The notes beneath the pieces were generated by a model. The model saw only the letters and a list, made by a program, of their open reading frames with translations, was not told where the DNA came from and made no database searches. The translations under genes and the position numbers were made by a program. This document shows, piece by piece, positions 42,101-50,250 of a stretch of 64,000 nucleotides of DNA; positions within the stretch are counted from its first letter, which is position 1; the number at the start of each line of letters is the position of its first letter. Source of the stretch: a bacterium (GTDB lineage: Bacteria > Bacillota > Bacilli > Lactobacillales > Streptococcaceae); the NCBI GenBank assembly GCA_905221095.1, contig CAJNBV010000010.1:5188-69187 (forward strand), written 5' to 3'.

Positions 42101-43369
42101 AATGGCATTCATTTCTTGAAGATGAATTTGATGAGGAATAGAACCATTATCAAAGGTGCGTTGTTTTCTCAAGAAATCTTCACGTTCAATTTTATCAAGG
42201 AAATAATTTGCTCTTTCAAATTTAGAGAGAAGATTTTTGATGTACTTGTAAAATGCTTCTTGAGTGGTTTTGCCATTGATATACCCAGCATACCCATCTT
42301 TAGATTGGTCAGAGAAAACTTCATCATATTTTTCTTGAAGATTGTTTTTGATGAATTGTTTTAAAGCTGCTAAGTCTTTTTGGTGGTTTTCATAGCGCTC
42401 AATCATAGACGCCGATAATGGAGCCTTGGTTGATGAATCTGTGACAGTCAAAATTCCAGATAGAAGAATGGCGTCATAGAGTTTTTTAGCAACTATGAAA
42501 AGGTCTGCAAAATCATCTCCAATTTGTCCGAGCAAGTTTTCCAAATCCTCATCAAAGGTATCTTTAGAGAATTGTAGTGGAGCTTTTTCTTCTAGTTCAA
42601 AATGTTTCTTGAAATCAGCTTGATTTCCAACAATTAGCTTGAGAAATTCTGAAAACAAACCAGTGGACTTTTCGTCAGGAAAGAGTTTCAGGACACGTTC
42701 TCTCTTTGCAGATTTACTAATTTTATCAGTAAAAATTGCTTCTACTTGTGCGTTTTGTCCACTAAGTGAACTTCCTTCAAATGTGTTATCGTAAATACTT
42801 ATAAATTCATTAAAGATTTTTTGTATATCATTGTTTTTAATATCGAAAGATTCTTCATACAAAAAATGTCCGCGGTATTTAATCATATGAGCTAATGCTA
42901 GATAGATCAAGCGCAAGTCAGTTTTTTCTTTTGAGTCCGCCAGGTGCTTTCTCAAATGATAGATAGTTGGAAATTTCTTGTGATATTCTTTTTCTTCTGC
43001 CAAGGTAGCAAAAATAGGGTATTTACTTCCTCTCTTATCCTCAGGAATTAAGAAGGAGTCATCTAATCGATGAAAGAAACTACTATCCACCTTGTTCATT
43101 TCCTCAGCGAAGATTTCTTGAAGATAGCGAAGACGATTTTTTCGACGAGTATAGCGACGGCGTGCTGTTCGTTTGAGACGTCTATCTTCAGCAGTAGTTC
43201 CTTCATCAAATAATAAAGCTCCAATTAGATTTTTCTTGATAAAGTGTTTATCAGTATTGCCTAGAACTTTCATCTTTTTCGATGGCACCTTATAGTCATC
43301 TGCAATGACGGCCCATCCGACGCTGTTTGTTCCGATATCGAGTCCAATAGAGTAATTATTATTGTTCAT
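39191..43369 (-). CDS. cas9: type II-A effector nuclease Cas9
   Basis: 1392 aa dual-RNA-guided DNA endonuclease. Catalytic residues are intact: RuvC-I Asp11 ([16 protein letters not shown]), RuvC-II Glu761 (VIEMAREN), HNH His843 ([12 protein letters not shown]) and RuvC-III His986/Asp989 ([13 protein letters not shown]). The arginine-rich bridge helix spans about residues 61-87. Near the C-terminus [14 protein letters not shown] aligns Arg1357 and Arg1359 with the two PAM-reading arginines of SpCas9 (R1333/R1335) and is close to S. thermophilus CRISPR3 Cas9, whose PAM is NGGNG. AGAGG lies about 12 nt before the ATG, after a ~174-nt leader. Confidence 0.98.
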   Translation of the reverse strand: MNNNNYSIGLDIGTNSVGWAVIADDYKVPSKKMKVLGNTDKHFIKKNLIGALLFDEGTTAEDRRLKRTARRRYTRRKNRLRYLQEIFAEEMNKVDSSFFHRLDDSFLIPEDKRGSKYPIFATLAEEKEYHKKFPTIYHLRKHLADSKEKTDLRLIYLALAHMIKYRGHFLYEESFDIKNNDIQKIFNEFISIYDNTFEGSSLSGQNAQVEAIFTDKISKSAKRERVLKLFPDEKSTGLFSEFLKLIVGNQADFKKHFELEEKAPLQFSKDTFDEDLENLLGQIGDDFADLFIVAKKLYDAILLSGILTVTDSSTKAPLSASMIERYENHQKDLAALKQFIKNNLQEKYDEVFSDQSKDGYAGYINGKTTQEAFYKYIKNLLSKFERANYFLDKIEREDFLRKQRTFDNGSIPHQIHLQEMNAIIRRQGEHYPFLKENKEKIEKILTFRIPYYIGPLARGNRDFAWLTRNSDQAIRPWNFEEIVDQASSAEDFINKMTNYDLYLPEEKVLPKHSILYETFAVYNELTKVKFIAEGLRDYQFLDSGQKKQIVNQLFKEKRKVTEKDIIQYLHNVDGYDGIELKGIEKQFNASLSTYHDLLKIIKDKAFMDDAENEATLENIIHMLTIFEDREMIKQRLAQYDSLFDEKVIKALIRQHYTGWGKLSAKLINGICDKKTGKTILDYLIDDGYSNRNFMQLINDDGLSFKDIIQKAQVVGKTNDVKQIVHELPGSPAIKKGILQSIKIVDELVKIMGHTPESIVIEMARENQTTARGKKNSQQRYKRIEDALKNLAPGLDSNILKEYPTDNIQLQNDRLFLYYLQNGKDMYTGEPLDINQLSSYDIDHIVPQAFIKDDSLDNRVLTSSKDNRGKSDNVPSLEVVQKRKAFWQQLLDSKLISERKFNNLTKAERGGLDERDKVGFIRRQLVETRQITKHVAQILDARFNTEVTEKDKKNRNVKIITLKSNLVSNFRKEFKLYKVREINDYHHAHDAYLNAVVAKAILKKYPKLEPEFVYGDYQKYDLKRYISRSKDPKDVEKATEKYFFYSNLLNFFKEEVHYADGTIVKRENIEYSKDTGEIAWNKEKDFATIKKVLSLPQVNIVKKTEIQTHGLDRGKPRGLFNSNPSPKPSEDSKENLVPIKQGLDPRKYGGYAGISNSYAVLVKAIIEKGAKKQQKTVLEFQGISILDKINFEKNKENYLLEKGYIKILSTITLPKYSLFEFPDGTRRRLASILSTNNKRGEIHKGNELVISEKYTTLLYHAKNINKTLEPEHIEYVEKHRNDFAKLLESVLDFNDKYVGALKNGERIRQAFIDWETVDIEKLCFSFIGPRNSKNAGLFELTSQGSASDFEFLGVKIPRYRDYTPSSLLNATLIHQSITGLYETRIDLSKLGED

Positions 43370-43524
43370 AAAGTTATAAACCTCTTTTATATTAAGATTA
43401 AGTTATGTTAAAAAAATTACGAAATAAGAGTTTTGATTAAGTCAATGCAACCTTTCATAAACTTTAACAGCTCAGTTAGAATGACAAGATTATCTTTAGT
43501 AAATTTGAACTTTTCCAAAGTAGA

Positions 43525-43577
43525 CTCCTTAAAATACAATCTTAAATAAATTATAGCATTTCCAATGAGAATTTCAA
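43525..43577 (-). promoter_or_regulatory. cas9 promoter with tracr-L target and PAM
   Basis: Minus strand: TTGAAA (43572-43577), 16 bp, extended -10 TGC-TATAAT (hexamer 43550-43555), start near 43543. Directly downstream, 43530-43541 reads GATTGTATTTTA followed by AGGAG (43529-43525). This 12-mer equals the 5' guide-like segment of the long tracrRNA at 43623-43634, and AGGAG fits an NGG or NGGNG PAM. Confidence 0.8.
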
Positions 43578-43585
43578 TAAAATGG

Positions 43586-43614
43586 GTGATATATTCGTAG
43601 AAATCTGTTAGAAT
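43586..43614 (+). promoter_or_regulatory. promoter of the long tracrRNA
   Basis: GTGATA (43586-43591), 17 bp, extended -10 TGT-TAGAAT (hexamer 43609-43614); predicted start at about 43621, which would leave 12-14 nt of guide before the repeat-like segment. Confidence 0.6.
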
Positions 43615-43620
43615 TAGTAA

Positions 43621-43744
43621 GGGATTGTATTTTAGTTTTAGAACTGTATTGTTTCAAATAATCATAAACAAACTTTTATATAGTATTTGTAAGATGATTT
43701 GTATTTCACTTGATAATTTGTACAAAGTTTAGTACAATAAATTT
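43621..43744 (+). ncRNA. 5' extension of long tracrRNA (tracr-L), natural single-guide form
   Basis: Begins GGGATTGTATTTTA, followed at 43635 by GTTTTAGAACTGTATTG and TTTCAAATAATC, which matches 24 of the first 29 positions of the CRISPR repeat (all differences G to A). It continues into the anti-repeat of the short tracrRNA, so one transcript carries guide, repeat-like and anti-repeat parts. This is the plan of S. pyogenes tracr-L, which represses cas9. Confidence 0.7.
43710..43738 (+). promoter_or_regulatory. promoter of the short tracrRNA
   Basis: TTGATA (43710-43715), exactly 17 bp, TACAAT (43733-43738); start predicted at about 43745, the first base of the anti-repeat. Confidence 0.85.
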
Positions 43745-43834
43745 GTTGGAACTATTCGAAACAACACAGCAAGTTAAAATAAGGCTTTGTCCGTATACAA
43801 CTTGAAAAAGTGCGCACCGATTCGGTGCTTTTTT
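43745..43834 (+). ncRNA. tracrRNA, short form
   Basis: About 90 nt. The anti-repeat GTTGGAACTATTCGAAAC to CACAGC (43745-43770) is complementary to the crRNA repeat, followed by AAGTTAAAATAAGGC and the nexus GGCTTTGTCCG. Then come hairpin ACTTGAAAAAGT and the terminal hairpin GCACCGA-T-TCGGTGC with a T6 tract (43829-43834). The architecture matches S. pyogenes tracrRNA. It is encoded on the strand opposite to cas9. Confidence 0.95.
43814..43834 (+). terminator. tracrRNA terminator hairpin
   Basis: GCACCGA/TCGGTGC followed by TTTTTT; also the 3' structural hairpin bound by Cas9. Confidence 0.93.
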
Positions 43835-43972
43835 GTTTTACTATACTAATTTATTGTACTCTTATTTTAATGAAAAGACAAATGCAAGTATAACGCTTTC
43901 AATAATTTTTATGAAATTGCTAGATTCAAGTATAGAATTTGCTTAATTGATGTGTGTCTAATCTTGATATAT

Positions 43973-44014
43973 AAAAGAAGAACTAGGATGCTGAATGTTC
44001 CTAGCTCTTCTTTT
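43973..44014. terminator. galU terminator
   Basis: AAAAGAAGA and CTAGGA pair with TCCTAG and TCTTCTTTT around a loop; serves galU on the minus strand. The 130 bp between it and tracrRNA hold nothing recognisable. Confidence 0.8.
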
Positions 44015-44026
44015 ATACAAATTATT

Positions 44027-44926
44027 TTATTCCTTCTCAGCCAATTCTTTTCCTAGTTGGATGAGGTATTCTTTCAAATCATCTTTGACTTGTGGATGTT
44101 TGAGGGCGTAGTCAATAGATGTTTTCATAAAGCCAAACTTATCCCCAACGTCGTAACGAGCTCCTGTAAATTCACGGGCAAAAACACGCTGTGTTTTATT
44201 AAGCGTATCGATAGCATCGGTAAGTTGGATTTCATTTCCAGCGCCGGGAGCTTGATTTTCGAGGATTTCAAAAATTTCTGGTGTCAGAAGATAGCGACCG
44301 ATAATAGCTAAATCACTTGGTGCATCTTCGGGAGCTGGTTTTTCAACGAAAGTTTCGACACTGTAGAGACCATTGATTCCTTCGCCTTGAGGAGCAATGA
44401 CTCCATATGATGAAACGTCTTCGTGTGGTACGGGCATGACAGCAATGGTTGATGCGTGTGTCTTTTCGTAATCATTCATCAGTTGTTTTGTCAATGGAAC
44501 GGCATTCTCATCTGTGATGTCCATAAGGTCATCACCCAGCATAACAACGAAAGGCTCATTCCCTACAAAAGCTTTGGCTTGTAAGACAGCATCTCCAAGA
44601 CCACGAGGGTGAGTTTGGCGAATGAAATGGAGGCGCATGCCAGTTGCTTCATCTACTAGTTTTAACAGATCCGTTTTGCCTTTTTCTTTGAGGTTGTACT
44701 CAAGCTCAAAATTTGAGTCAAAGTGGTCCTCAATAGAACGTTTTGACTTACCAGTGACAACTAGAATATCTTCGATACCTGATTTAAGAGCTTCTTCTAC
44801 GATAAACTGGATAGTTGGTTTGTCTACGATTGGCAACATTTCTTTGGCAAGGGCCTTGGTTGCTGGTAAAAATCGAGTTCCTAGTCCAGCGGCAGGAATG
44901 ACTGCTTTTCTAACTTTCAGTGCCAT
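44027..44926 (-). CDS. galU: UTP-glucose-1-phosphate uridylyltransferase
   Basis: 299 aa nucleotidyltransferase making UDP-glucose for capsule, teichoic acid and glycolipid synthesis. The N-terminal [29 protein letters not shown] is diagnostic, with the [21 protein letters not shown] and [15 protein letters not shown] motifs later. It lies 21 bp downstream of gpsA, forming a gpsA-galU operon as in pneumococci. Confidence 0.97.
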   Translation of the reverse strand: MALKVRKAVIPAAGLGTRFLPATKALAKEMLPIVDKPTIQFIVEEALKSGIEDILVVTGKSKRSIEDHFDSNFELEYNLKEKGKTDLLKLVDEATGMRLHFIRQTHPRGLGDAVLQAKAFVGNEPFVVMLGDDLMDITDENAVPLTKQLMNDYEKTHASTIAVMPVPHEDVSSYGVIAPQGEGINGLYSVETFVEKPAPEDAPSDLAIIGRYLLTPEIFEILENQAPGAGNEIQLTDAIDTLNKTQRVFAREFTGARYDVGDKFGFMKTSIDYALKHPQVKDDLKEYLIQLGKELAEKE

Positions 44927-44947
44927 AATAATCCTTTCTATAGAGGG

Positions 44948-45964
44948 TTAAGACCACTCATTTTCTGCTTTAAATTCATTGTTCATGATGTCATAAATGG
45001 CATCTTTGATATTGGTTCCGTTGTAGATAACTTGGTAAATGGCTTGTGTAATTGGCATATAAACTCCAAGTTCTTGCGCTAGTTCATAGGCTGCTCGAGT
45101 CGTTGAGATTCCTTCAATCACCATGCCCATATTGGCCTCGATATCAGCTAGGGATTCTCCACGACCAAGGGCATCGCCGGCTCTCCAGTTGCGAGAGTGG
45201 ATGGAGGTTCCCGTTACAATCAAATCTCCCACACCAGATAAGCCACTATAGGTCAACGGACTGGCACCGAGTGCCACCCCTAGGCGGGTAATTTCTGCCA
45301 AACCTCGAGCGATGATGGCTGCCTTGGCATTGTCACCAAATCCTAAACCATGTAAAGCTCCAGCACCGACAGCGATAATATTTTTAAGAGCACCAGCAGT
45401 TTCAACTCCAATGACATCCGTATTGGTATAAAGTCGGAAGTAGTGATTGCTAAAGAGCTCCTGAACGTATTGAGCTGTTTGTAAATCTTTAGAAGCAGCA
45501 GTGATTAAAGTCAGGTCACGCACAATGGTCTCTTCTGCATGACTAGGACCTGAAACAACGACGATATCACTGCGGAGCTGTTCAGGAATTTCTTCTTCAA
45601 GGATGGCTGATAATCGTTTATGACTATCGGGTTCTAATCCCTTTGATGCGTGCATGATGATAGCCTTATGATTCAAGGTTTTTGCGACTTGTTGGGCAAC
45701 AAGTCGTGTCACTTTTGTTGGGACAACAAACAAAATCGCATCCACATCTTTCAGTGCCTCTGCTAAGTCAGTGTAGGCAATGATTTTGTCATCTAGAACA
45801 ACATCTTTAAAGTAATGTTTATTAGTATGGTGTGTATTAATTTCATTGATTTGTTCGGGAATATTTCCCCAAATACGTACCTCGTGTCCATTGTCATTTA
45901 AGACTTGTGAAAGGGCAGTCCCCCAAGAACCAGGCCCCAAGACGGCGACGGTTTGTTTTTCCAT
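44948..45964 (-). CDS. gpsA: glycerol-3-phosphate dehydrogenase [NAD(P)+]
   Basis: 338 aa enzyme reducing dihydroxyacetone phosphate to sn-glycerol-3-phosphate for phospholipid synthesis. It has the Rossmann motif [15 protein letters not shown] at the N-terminus, GPSHAEE, the catalytic-lysine region [20 protein letters not shown] and [16 protein letters not shown] precedes the ATG. First gene of gpsA-galU. Confidence 0.97.
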   Translation of the reverse strand: MEKQTVAVLGPGSWGTALSQVLNDNGHEVRIWGNIPEQINEINTHHTNKHYFKDVVLDDKIIAYTDLAEALKDVDAILFVVPTKVTRLVAQQVAKTLNHKAIIMHASKGLEPDSHKRLSAILEEEIPEQLRSDIVVVSGPSHAEETIVRDLTLITAASKDLQTAQYVQELFSNHYFRLYTNTDVIGVETAGALKNIIAVGAGALHGLGFGDNAKAAIIARGLAEITRLGVALGASPLTYSGLSGVGDLIVTGTSIHSRNWRAGDALGRGESLADIEANMGMVIEGISTTRAAYELAQELGVYMPITQAIYQVIYNGTNIKDAIYDIMNNEFKAENEWS

Positions 45965-46061
45965 GATTTCCTCCTTAATAGAGTCCTTTTCATTATTCTA
46001 TCATATTCTAGAGGATTTTGCACTTGCATTGCTGGGATAGTGGTGGCTTTGTTGCTTGAAA

Positions 46062-46100
46062 AACATACAAAAACCGAGACTCAGTATTAAAGTCTTAGTC
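46062..46100. repeat. left copy of the direct repeat flanking the accessory cassette
   Basis: AACATAC(A)AAAACCGAGAC..AGTATTAAA: about 85% identical over 39-40 bp to 50178-50218. This copy has lost its terminator dyad (the right arm reads GTCTTTAG instead of GTCTCGG). Confidence 0.75.
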
Positions 46101-46187
46101 TTTAGTTAAAGTGAGAAGAAATCTGATAGATAGTTTGATTCAGTATATGCTATAATAGTGGTAAACAACTCAGGAGGTTCTTGTAGG

Positions 46188-47108
46188 TTGCGAGAGTTTG
46201 GCGAAAAAATTAAAAGATTACGTTTGGCTAAAAAAATCAGTCGTTCAGAATTTTGTGGTGATGAGTCTGAATTAAGTATCCGTCAATTAATTAGAATTGA
46301 AAATGGAGAATCCAGACCAACACTAACAAAGTTAAAATATATCGCTGAACGTTTGGGGGTTGAAGATTACAAGTTGATGCCAAGTTATATAGAGTTGGAT
46401 AAGGAATACCTAGAATTGAAGTATTTCTTGATGAGGACTCCTACATACGAAGATGAAACTATCGCCCAAAAGAAAGAGAGTGTTTTTGATAAGATTTTTG
46501 AAGAGTATTATGATAGGCTACCTGAGGAAGAAAGATTTATCATAGATGTTTTACAAGCATATGATGACTTTGGTTGGTGGAATGATGATAGCAATTTAGG
46601 AATGATTTTACAAGAGTATTTCGATCACATTTTGTTGAAATCAAAATATGAAGTTAACGATATTTTAATCATAAAGCTATTTTTGGTAAGATTAGTACAC
46701 CAAGATACAATAATAGATGAGATTGAAGTGAATACCTTCTTAGTAATAGCTGATAAAATTTTACAACAAGTTGAGATGTTTGATATTGAATATTCATTTC
46801 TAATTAGAGATTCATTACTTTTGTTGTTAGGAATATTTGAAAAAATTGCTAATTACAGTCAATTTGAAAATATTCTTTACAAATTAAATGAAATTACCTC
46901 AAAGTCATACGACTATCAGAAAAAACCAATTATTCGACTATGGGAGTGGCGCTATGCATTATTTGTAAAAAAAGATTATCCAGTAGCTGAAAATTATTTT
47001 CAAGAAGCAAAAATATTTGCTAGAATGATTGATAATAGTCATTTGATAGAACAGCTAGAAAAACAATGGCAACATGACCTCCAGGATTTTTTTAAAAATA
47101 AACATTAA
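46188..47108 (+). CDS. XRE regulator, Rgg/PlcR-like (RRNPP type)
   Basis: 306 aa. The N-terminal helix-turn-helix occupies about residues 3-65 (EFGEKIKRLRLAKKISRSEF...SIRQLIRIENGESRPTLTKL), followed by a helical TPR-like domain of about 230 residues, the plan of peptide-responsive RRNPP regulators. The TTG at 46188 lies 10 nt after AGGAGG (46172-46177); the in-frame GTG at 46158 sits inside the -10 region (TATAAT 46151-46156) and cannot be the start. Strikingly AT-rich. It is followed by an inverted repeat, a 13-codon peptide ORF and an ABC transporter. Confidence 0.85.
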   Translation: MREFGEKIKRLRLAKKISRSEFCGDESELSIRQLIRIENGESRPTLTKLKYIAERLGVEDYKLMPSYIELDKEYLELKYFLMRTPTYEDETIAQKKESVFDKIFEEYYDRLPEEERFIIDVLQAYDDFGWWNDDSNLGMILQEYFDHILLKSKYEVNDILIIKLFLVRLVHQDTIIDEIEVNTFLVIADKILQQVEMFDIEYSFLIRDSLLLLLGIFEKIANYSQFENILYKLNEITSKSYDYQKKPIIRLWEWRYALFVKKDYPVAENYFQEAKIFARMIDNSHLIEQLEKQWQHDLQDFFKNKH

Positions 47109-47172
47109 AAAATAAAAAAGTGACAAAAATGTCATTAGTTAAAAAGACCGAGAGAAAGTTTTCGAAATCATA

Positions 47173-47218
47173 AAAACGCATGATATCAGGTGTTTAAAAA
47201 CTTGATATTATGCGTTTT
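47173..47218 (+). terminator. regulator terminator
   Basis: AAAACGCATGATATCA/TGATATTATGCGTTTT stem with one G-U pair; separates the regulator from the peptide-ABC transcript. Confidence 0.82.
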
Positions 47219-47272
47219 ATCATTTAAAGAGTTATTATGTTTTTCCCTTAGATTGAGTTCGTATCTAGTTTC

Positions 47273-47307
47273 CTTTTATACTAATTGAGTACTTATTAGT
47301 ATAAAAG
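47273..47307. promoter_or_regulatory. 13-bp perfect inverted repeat, candidate regulator binding site
   Basis: CTTTTATACTAAT, 9 nt, ATTAGTATAAAAG. It ends 27 bp upstream of the -35 of the peptide/ABC promoter, a position suited to an activator. Confidence 0.7.
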
Positions 47308-47334
47308 TTGTTGAAATTAGTGACATTTATGACC

Positions 47335-47363
47335 TTGGAGAATGTGTAACATAGAAGTATAAT
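47335..47363 (+). promoter_or_regulatory. promoter of the peptide-ABC operon
   Basis: TTGGAG (47335-47340), 17 bp, TATAAT (47358-47363); start near 47370. Confidence 0.78.
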
Positions 47364-47393
47364 AATCCTGTAGAAAAAATAAGGAGAGAAAAT

Positions 47394-47435
47394 ATGTTAG
47401 TGCTAGTTGTTGCCATTTTTTGGATTTATAAATAA
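47394..47435 (+). CDS. 13-aa hydrophobic peptide, candidate signalling peptide
   Basis: ATG to TAA encoding MLVLVVAIFWIYK. It has AAGGAG (47381-47386) at ideal 7-nt spacing and is the first ORF after a near-consensus promoter. Very short hydrophobic peptides beside RRNPP regulators (SHPs with Rgg; the leaderless 8-aa SIP with RopB) act as intercellular signals, and this one lies between such a regulator and an exporter. It could instead be a translated leader regulating the ABC genes. No product has been shown. Confidence 0.55.
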   Translation: MLVLVVAIFWIYK

Positions 47436-47457
47436 TAAAGATAGAATGGGAAGGTCT

Positions 47458-48138
47458 ATGTTAGAACTAAAAAATATTAGTAAAAGTTACGGACAAGGGA
47501 CGTTAAAAAATAATGTTTTAAGAGAAATAAATTTTAAGGTAGTTGAAGGAGAATTTGTATCGATAATGGGACCATCAGGTTCGGGCAAATCGACATTTAT
47601 CAATATTTTGGGACTGATTGATTCTGAATTTGAAGGAGAATATATATTAGACGGAAAAAGCATTGAGAAGTTAAATGAAAATCAACAAGCAAGTTACCGT
47701 AACCGTGATATTGGATTTGTTTTTCAACAATTTCATCTTATTGATGAATATACTGTTAAAGAAAATATTTTATTATCATTTCTATATTCTGATCAACAGC
47801 CAGATATAGAATACATTGATAGTTTATTACAAGACTTGGGACTTATAGATAAGATGAATGAGTATCCAAGTCATTTATCAGGTGGGCAGAAGCAACGAGT
47901 CGCTTTAATTAGAGCTCTTGCTCATAAACCTAGATTTCTTATAGCAGATGAACCTACAGGTGCATTAGATGAGAAAAATAGGAATGAGATATTGCAAATC
48001 CTACAAAATTTGAATCATTCTGGAACGACAATTATTGTAGTAACTCACGATGAGTTTGTTGCCAGTCATTGTAGAACAAGGTATCGAATGAAAAATGGGT
48101 ATCTAACACTTGAGGGAGAAGGATTACATGAAGTTTAA
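47458..48138 (+). CDS. MacB-type ABC transporter ATPase
   Basis: 226 aa. Walker A GPSGSGKST, Q-loop VFQQFHLIDEYTV, signature LSGGQKQRV, Walker B FLIADEPTGALD and switch histidine VVTHDE are intact; this is the LolD/MacB/FtsE-like group. ATG at 47458 after GGAAGG. It starts 22 bp after the 13-codon peptide ORF and overlaps the permease gene by 11 bp. Confidence 0.92.
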   Translation: MLELKNISKSYGQGTLKNNVLREINFKVVEGEFVSIMGPSGSGKSTFINILGLIDSEFEGEYILDGKSIEKLNENQQASYRNRDIGFVFQQFHLIDEYTVKENILLSFLYSDQQPDIEYIDSLLQDLGLIDKMNEYPSHLSGGQKQRVALIRALAHKPRFLIADEPTGALDEKNRNEILQILQNLNHSGTTIIVVTHDEFVASHCRTRYRMKNGYLTLEGEGLHEV

Positions 48139-49282
48139 AAAGCTGTTAATAGATACTTTAAAGCTGTTAAAGAGGAATAAAAGACAGAGTATTCTGACAT
48201 CCCTAGCCATCACAGTGGCAACATTTGTTTTATTAGTAATACTATCAAGTTCTTCCTATACAACTTCTACATTAGGAAATGATTTAAAGATAGAAGAAGA
48301 CACAGCAACAATGACTTATACTCCTCAAAATATGTTGGATATTAGAGGGTTTACACAGGAAGATAAACAATTGGTTGAGCAAACTATTGGAAAACATGCA
48401 AGACTTTCTTCCAGCTCTTATGCTTTGTATGCTGAAACGTATTTTAATGATTCTAAGCAGAATCTTAGTTTTCGAACATTGGGCGATTTGAATAAGAATG
48501 GTTTAGTTATGCCTGCTTTATTAAAAGGAAGAGCCTTAGAGGAACTAGATGGCGGTGTAGCTATTAGCGATAAGGCTCTCATGTCATTGACTCGAAAGGA
48601 AAATATTGAAACTTTTTTAGGAGAGACTATCAATATATCTGGGAAAGAATATCCAATTCAGGCAATATATTATGGATCAGCTGTTAATGAAAGATTACCT
48701 TCTTTATTGGTTACTAATGAAATCAAAGAGTTACTTTTAGGAAAAAGGGAATATTTTGATGAGTTAGTGGTAGAAACTAATCAGTTGGAGAATATAAATA
48801 AGGCTTTATCTGCTTTAGATACTTATGGAACATTCCGAAAGGAAGGAACCTATGCATATATAGATAATAGAAGGGTATATGAGGAAACAAAGGCTCAAGC
48901 TACTACAATATTAAATTTCATTGCACTTTTATCAAGCATTTCAATTTTTGTAGCTGGTTTTGGGGTTATGAATGCTATGTTGTCTTCTGTTAGCGAACGT
49001 AGCAAGGAGATAGCGATTCGTCGAGCTTTGGGAGCTAAAAAATCTGATATTTATCAATCATATATGATGGAGGGGACTCTTTTATCGATTATGGGAGCTA
49101 TAGCTGGTATTGGAGTAGCGACATTATTTGTTATTTTAATGAATATGAGTGGTTTTGTTACGACATTAACTCTGGATCATATTTTGATTACTCTATTCAC
49201 AACGGGTGTATTTGGAATTGTATTTAGTATTATGCCTGCAATGGTTGCAGCAAATAAAAATGTTATTGAAGGTCTAAGGTAA
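48128..49282 (+). CDS. MacB/FtsX-type ABC permease
   Basis: 384 aa. It has an N-terminal transmembrane helix (QSILTSLAITVATFVLLVIL), an extracytoplasmic domain of about 220 residues, and three C-terminal helices with the FtsX-family motif SERSKEIAIRRALGAKKSDI between them. ATG at 48128 after GGGAGAAGGA. Together with the preceding ATPase it forms a mechanotransmission-type exporter that could release a peptide or confer resistance to one; substrate unknown. Confidence 0.9.
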   Translation: MKFKKLLIDTLKLLKRNKRQSILTSLAITVATFVLLVILSSSSYTTSTLGNDLKIEEDTATMTYTPQNMLDIRGFTQEDKQLVEQTIGKHARLSSSSYALYAETYFNDSKQNLSFRTLGDLNKNGLVMPALLKGRALEELDGGVAISDKALMSLTRKENIETFLGETINISGKEYPIQAIYYGSAVNERLPSLLVTNEIKELLLGKREYFDELVVETNQLENINKALSALDTYGTFRKEGTYAYIDNRRVYEETKAQATTILNFIALLSSISIFVAGFGVMNAMLSSVSERSKEIAIRRALGAKKSDIYQSYMMEGTLLSIMGAIAGIGVATLFVILMNMSGFVTTLTLDHILITLFTTGVFGIVFSIMPAMVAANKNVIEGLR

Positions 49283-49310
49283 TGATGGATGTGAATTTAA
49301 AGGAGGTAAA

Positions 49311-49727
49311 ATGAAATTTACAAAAATAGATAGAGTATTTTCTCTAATGTTAATTGTGGAATTTACAATATGTTTTTTTACACTAGATAATTTTAATCTT
49401 TTTCAATTTATGCTGTTTGTACAAATTATACCGTCAATATTATTAGCTTTGTTATCGGGAAGTATTTCTTCTAGAAGTAAGCACAGCTGGGTGTTATTAA
49501 TTATTTTTGGAATAATCTATGCTTTAATGATGTTTGGAATTTTCAGAGTTACTCCTATGACGCTTATAGAACAAAATACGATTCAATCTGAAACTTCCGT
49601 ATTTACATTCAATAGAAATTTACAGTTAGGAACTTATTTTGGATTTTTCTTGCAGGAATTTTTACTAGGAGCTTTTATTTGCACTATTTCAAAATGTTTT
49701 GGGAGAATTAAACAAGGGAAATTTTAA
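49311..49727 (+). CDS. small polytopic membrane protein
   Basis: 138 aa with four hydrophobic segments (for example FQFMLFVQIIPSILLALLSG and WVLLIIFGIIYALMMFGIF) and a basic C-terminus. AAAGGAGG precedes the ATG, 28 bp after the permease stop. Possibly an immunity or accessory membrane protein of the ABC system; I do not recognise the family. Confidence 0.75.
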   Translation: MKFTKIDRVFSLMLIVEFTICFFTLDNFNLFQFMLFVQIIPSILLALLSGSISSRSKHSWVLLIIFGIIYALMMFGIFRVTPMTLIEQNTIQSETSVFTFNRNLQLGTYFGFFLQEFLLGAFICTISKCFGRIKQGKF

Positions 49728-49799
49728 TGAAGCCTGCCTTAAAAGAAGAATTGCTTCTGCAGTTATTTAGAAAATGATATTATTGAAATGGTGTAACAT

Positions 49800-50108
49800 T
49801 TGGAGAAAATTATTTTTGAACGAAAAAGATTTGAGTATATCAGTCCTAAAAGAAAGCAAGTAAAGGACTTTATGATTCTAAAAAATTTCATGTCTAAGAC
49901 AATTCAAGTTGAAATCAGAGTGGAGGACTACTTGTTAGACCTTCTTATTTTAAAAGAGATGAGTACAGAATTTTATAATTTAGATTTTCTTTCTTTGCCC
50001 TATGATGTCAATATAGATGTGAAAGAAGTTGTAGAGGATGTTGATTTAACAGTCTATAAGAATAGTAAATATAGGGAGTTTAATTTCTTTAAAAATATTT
50101 GTAAATGA
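49800..50108 (+). pseudogene. possible gene remnant
   Basis: An open frame of 102 codons starting TTG, directly after an in-frame stop and with no Shine-Dalgarno. The product is charged, with no recognised domain (FMSKTIQVEIRVEDYLLDLLILKEM). Upstream, 49727-49777 holds a 16-codon ORF (MKPALKEELLLQLFRK) whose ATG overlaps the previous stop. Together they look like a decayed gene with frameshifts, but a real hypothetical gene cannot be excluded. Confidence 0.35.
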
Positions 50109-50177
50109 TATTTTTGAAAGTCTATCCATCCCTATATTAGAATTGCTACAACAAGTTTTCAACACTTGTTTCAATTG

Positions 50178-50225
50178 AACATACGAAAAACCGAGACGAA
50201 GTATTAAACTTTCAGTCTCGGTTTT
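50178..50225. terminator. terminator and right copy of the flanking direct repeat
   Basis: AAAACCGAGAC/GTCTCGGTTTT (50186-50225) is an intact bidirectional terminator. The stretch 50178-50218 is the right copy of the repeat seen at 46062-46100. Confidence 0.82.
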
Positions 50226-50250
50226 GATATTTCTTAAAGAATGGCTCGGT

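Noticed and set aside
41834..42364. 176-codon ORF opposite cas9
   Set aside because: Antisense shadow of a conserved catalytic protein, with no promoter or ribosome binding site.
43417..43458. 13-codon ORF (MKGCIDLIKTLIS) in the cas9 5' leader, minus strand
   Set aside because: No Shine-Dalgarno precedes it; an ORF this short is expected by chance in a 174-nt leader.
47407..47457. Longer N-terminus for the ABC ATPase from a TTG at 47407
   Set aside because: It would overlap the 13-codon peptide ORF and lacks a ribosome binding site; the ATG at 47458 behind GGAAGG begins the typical MLELKNISKSYG.
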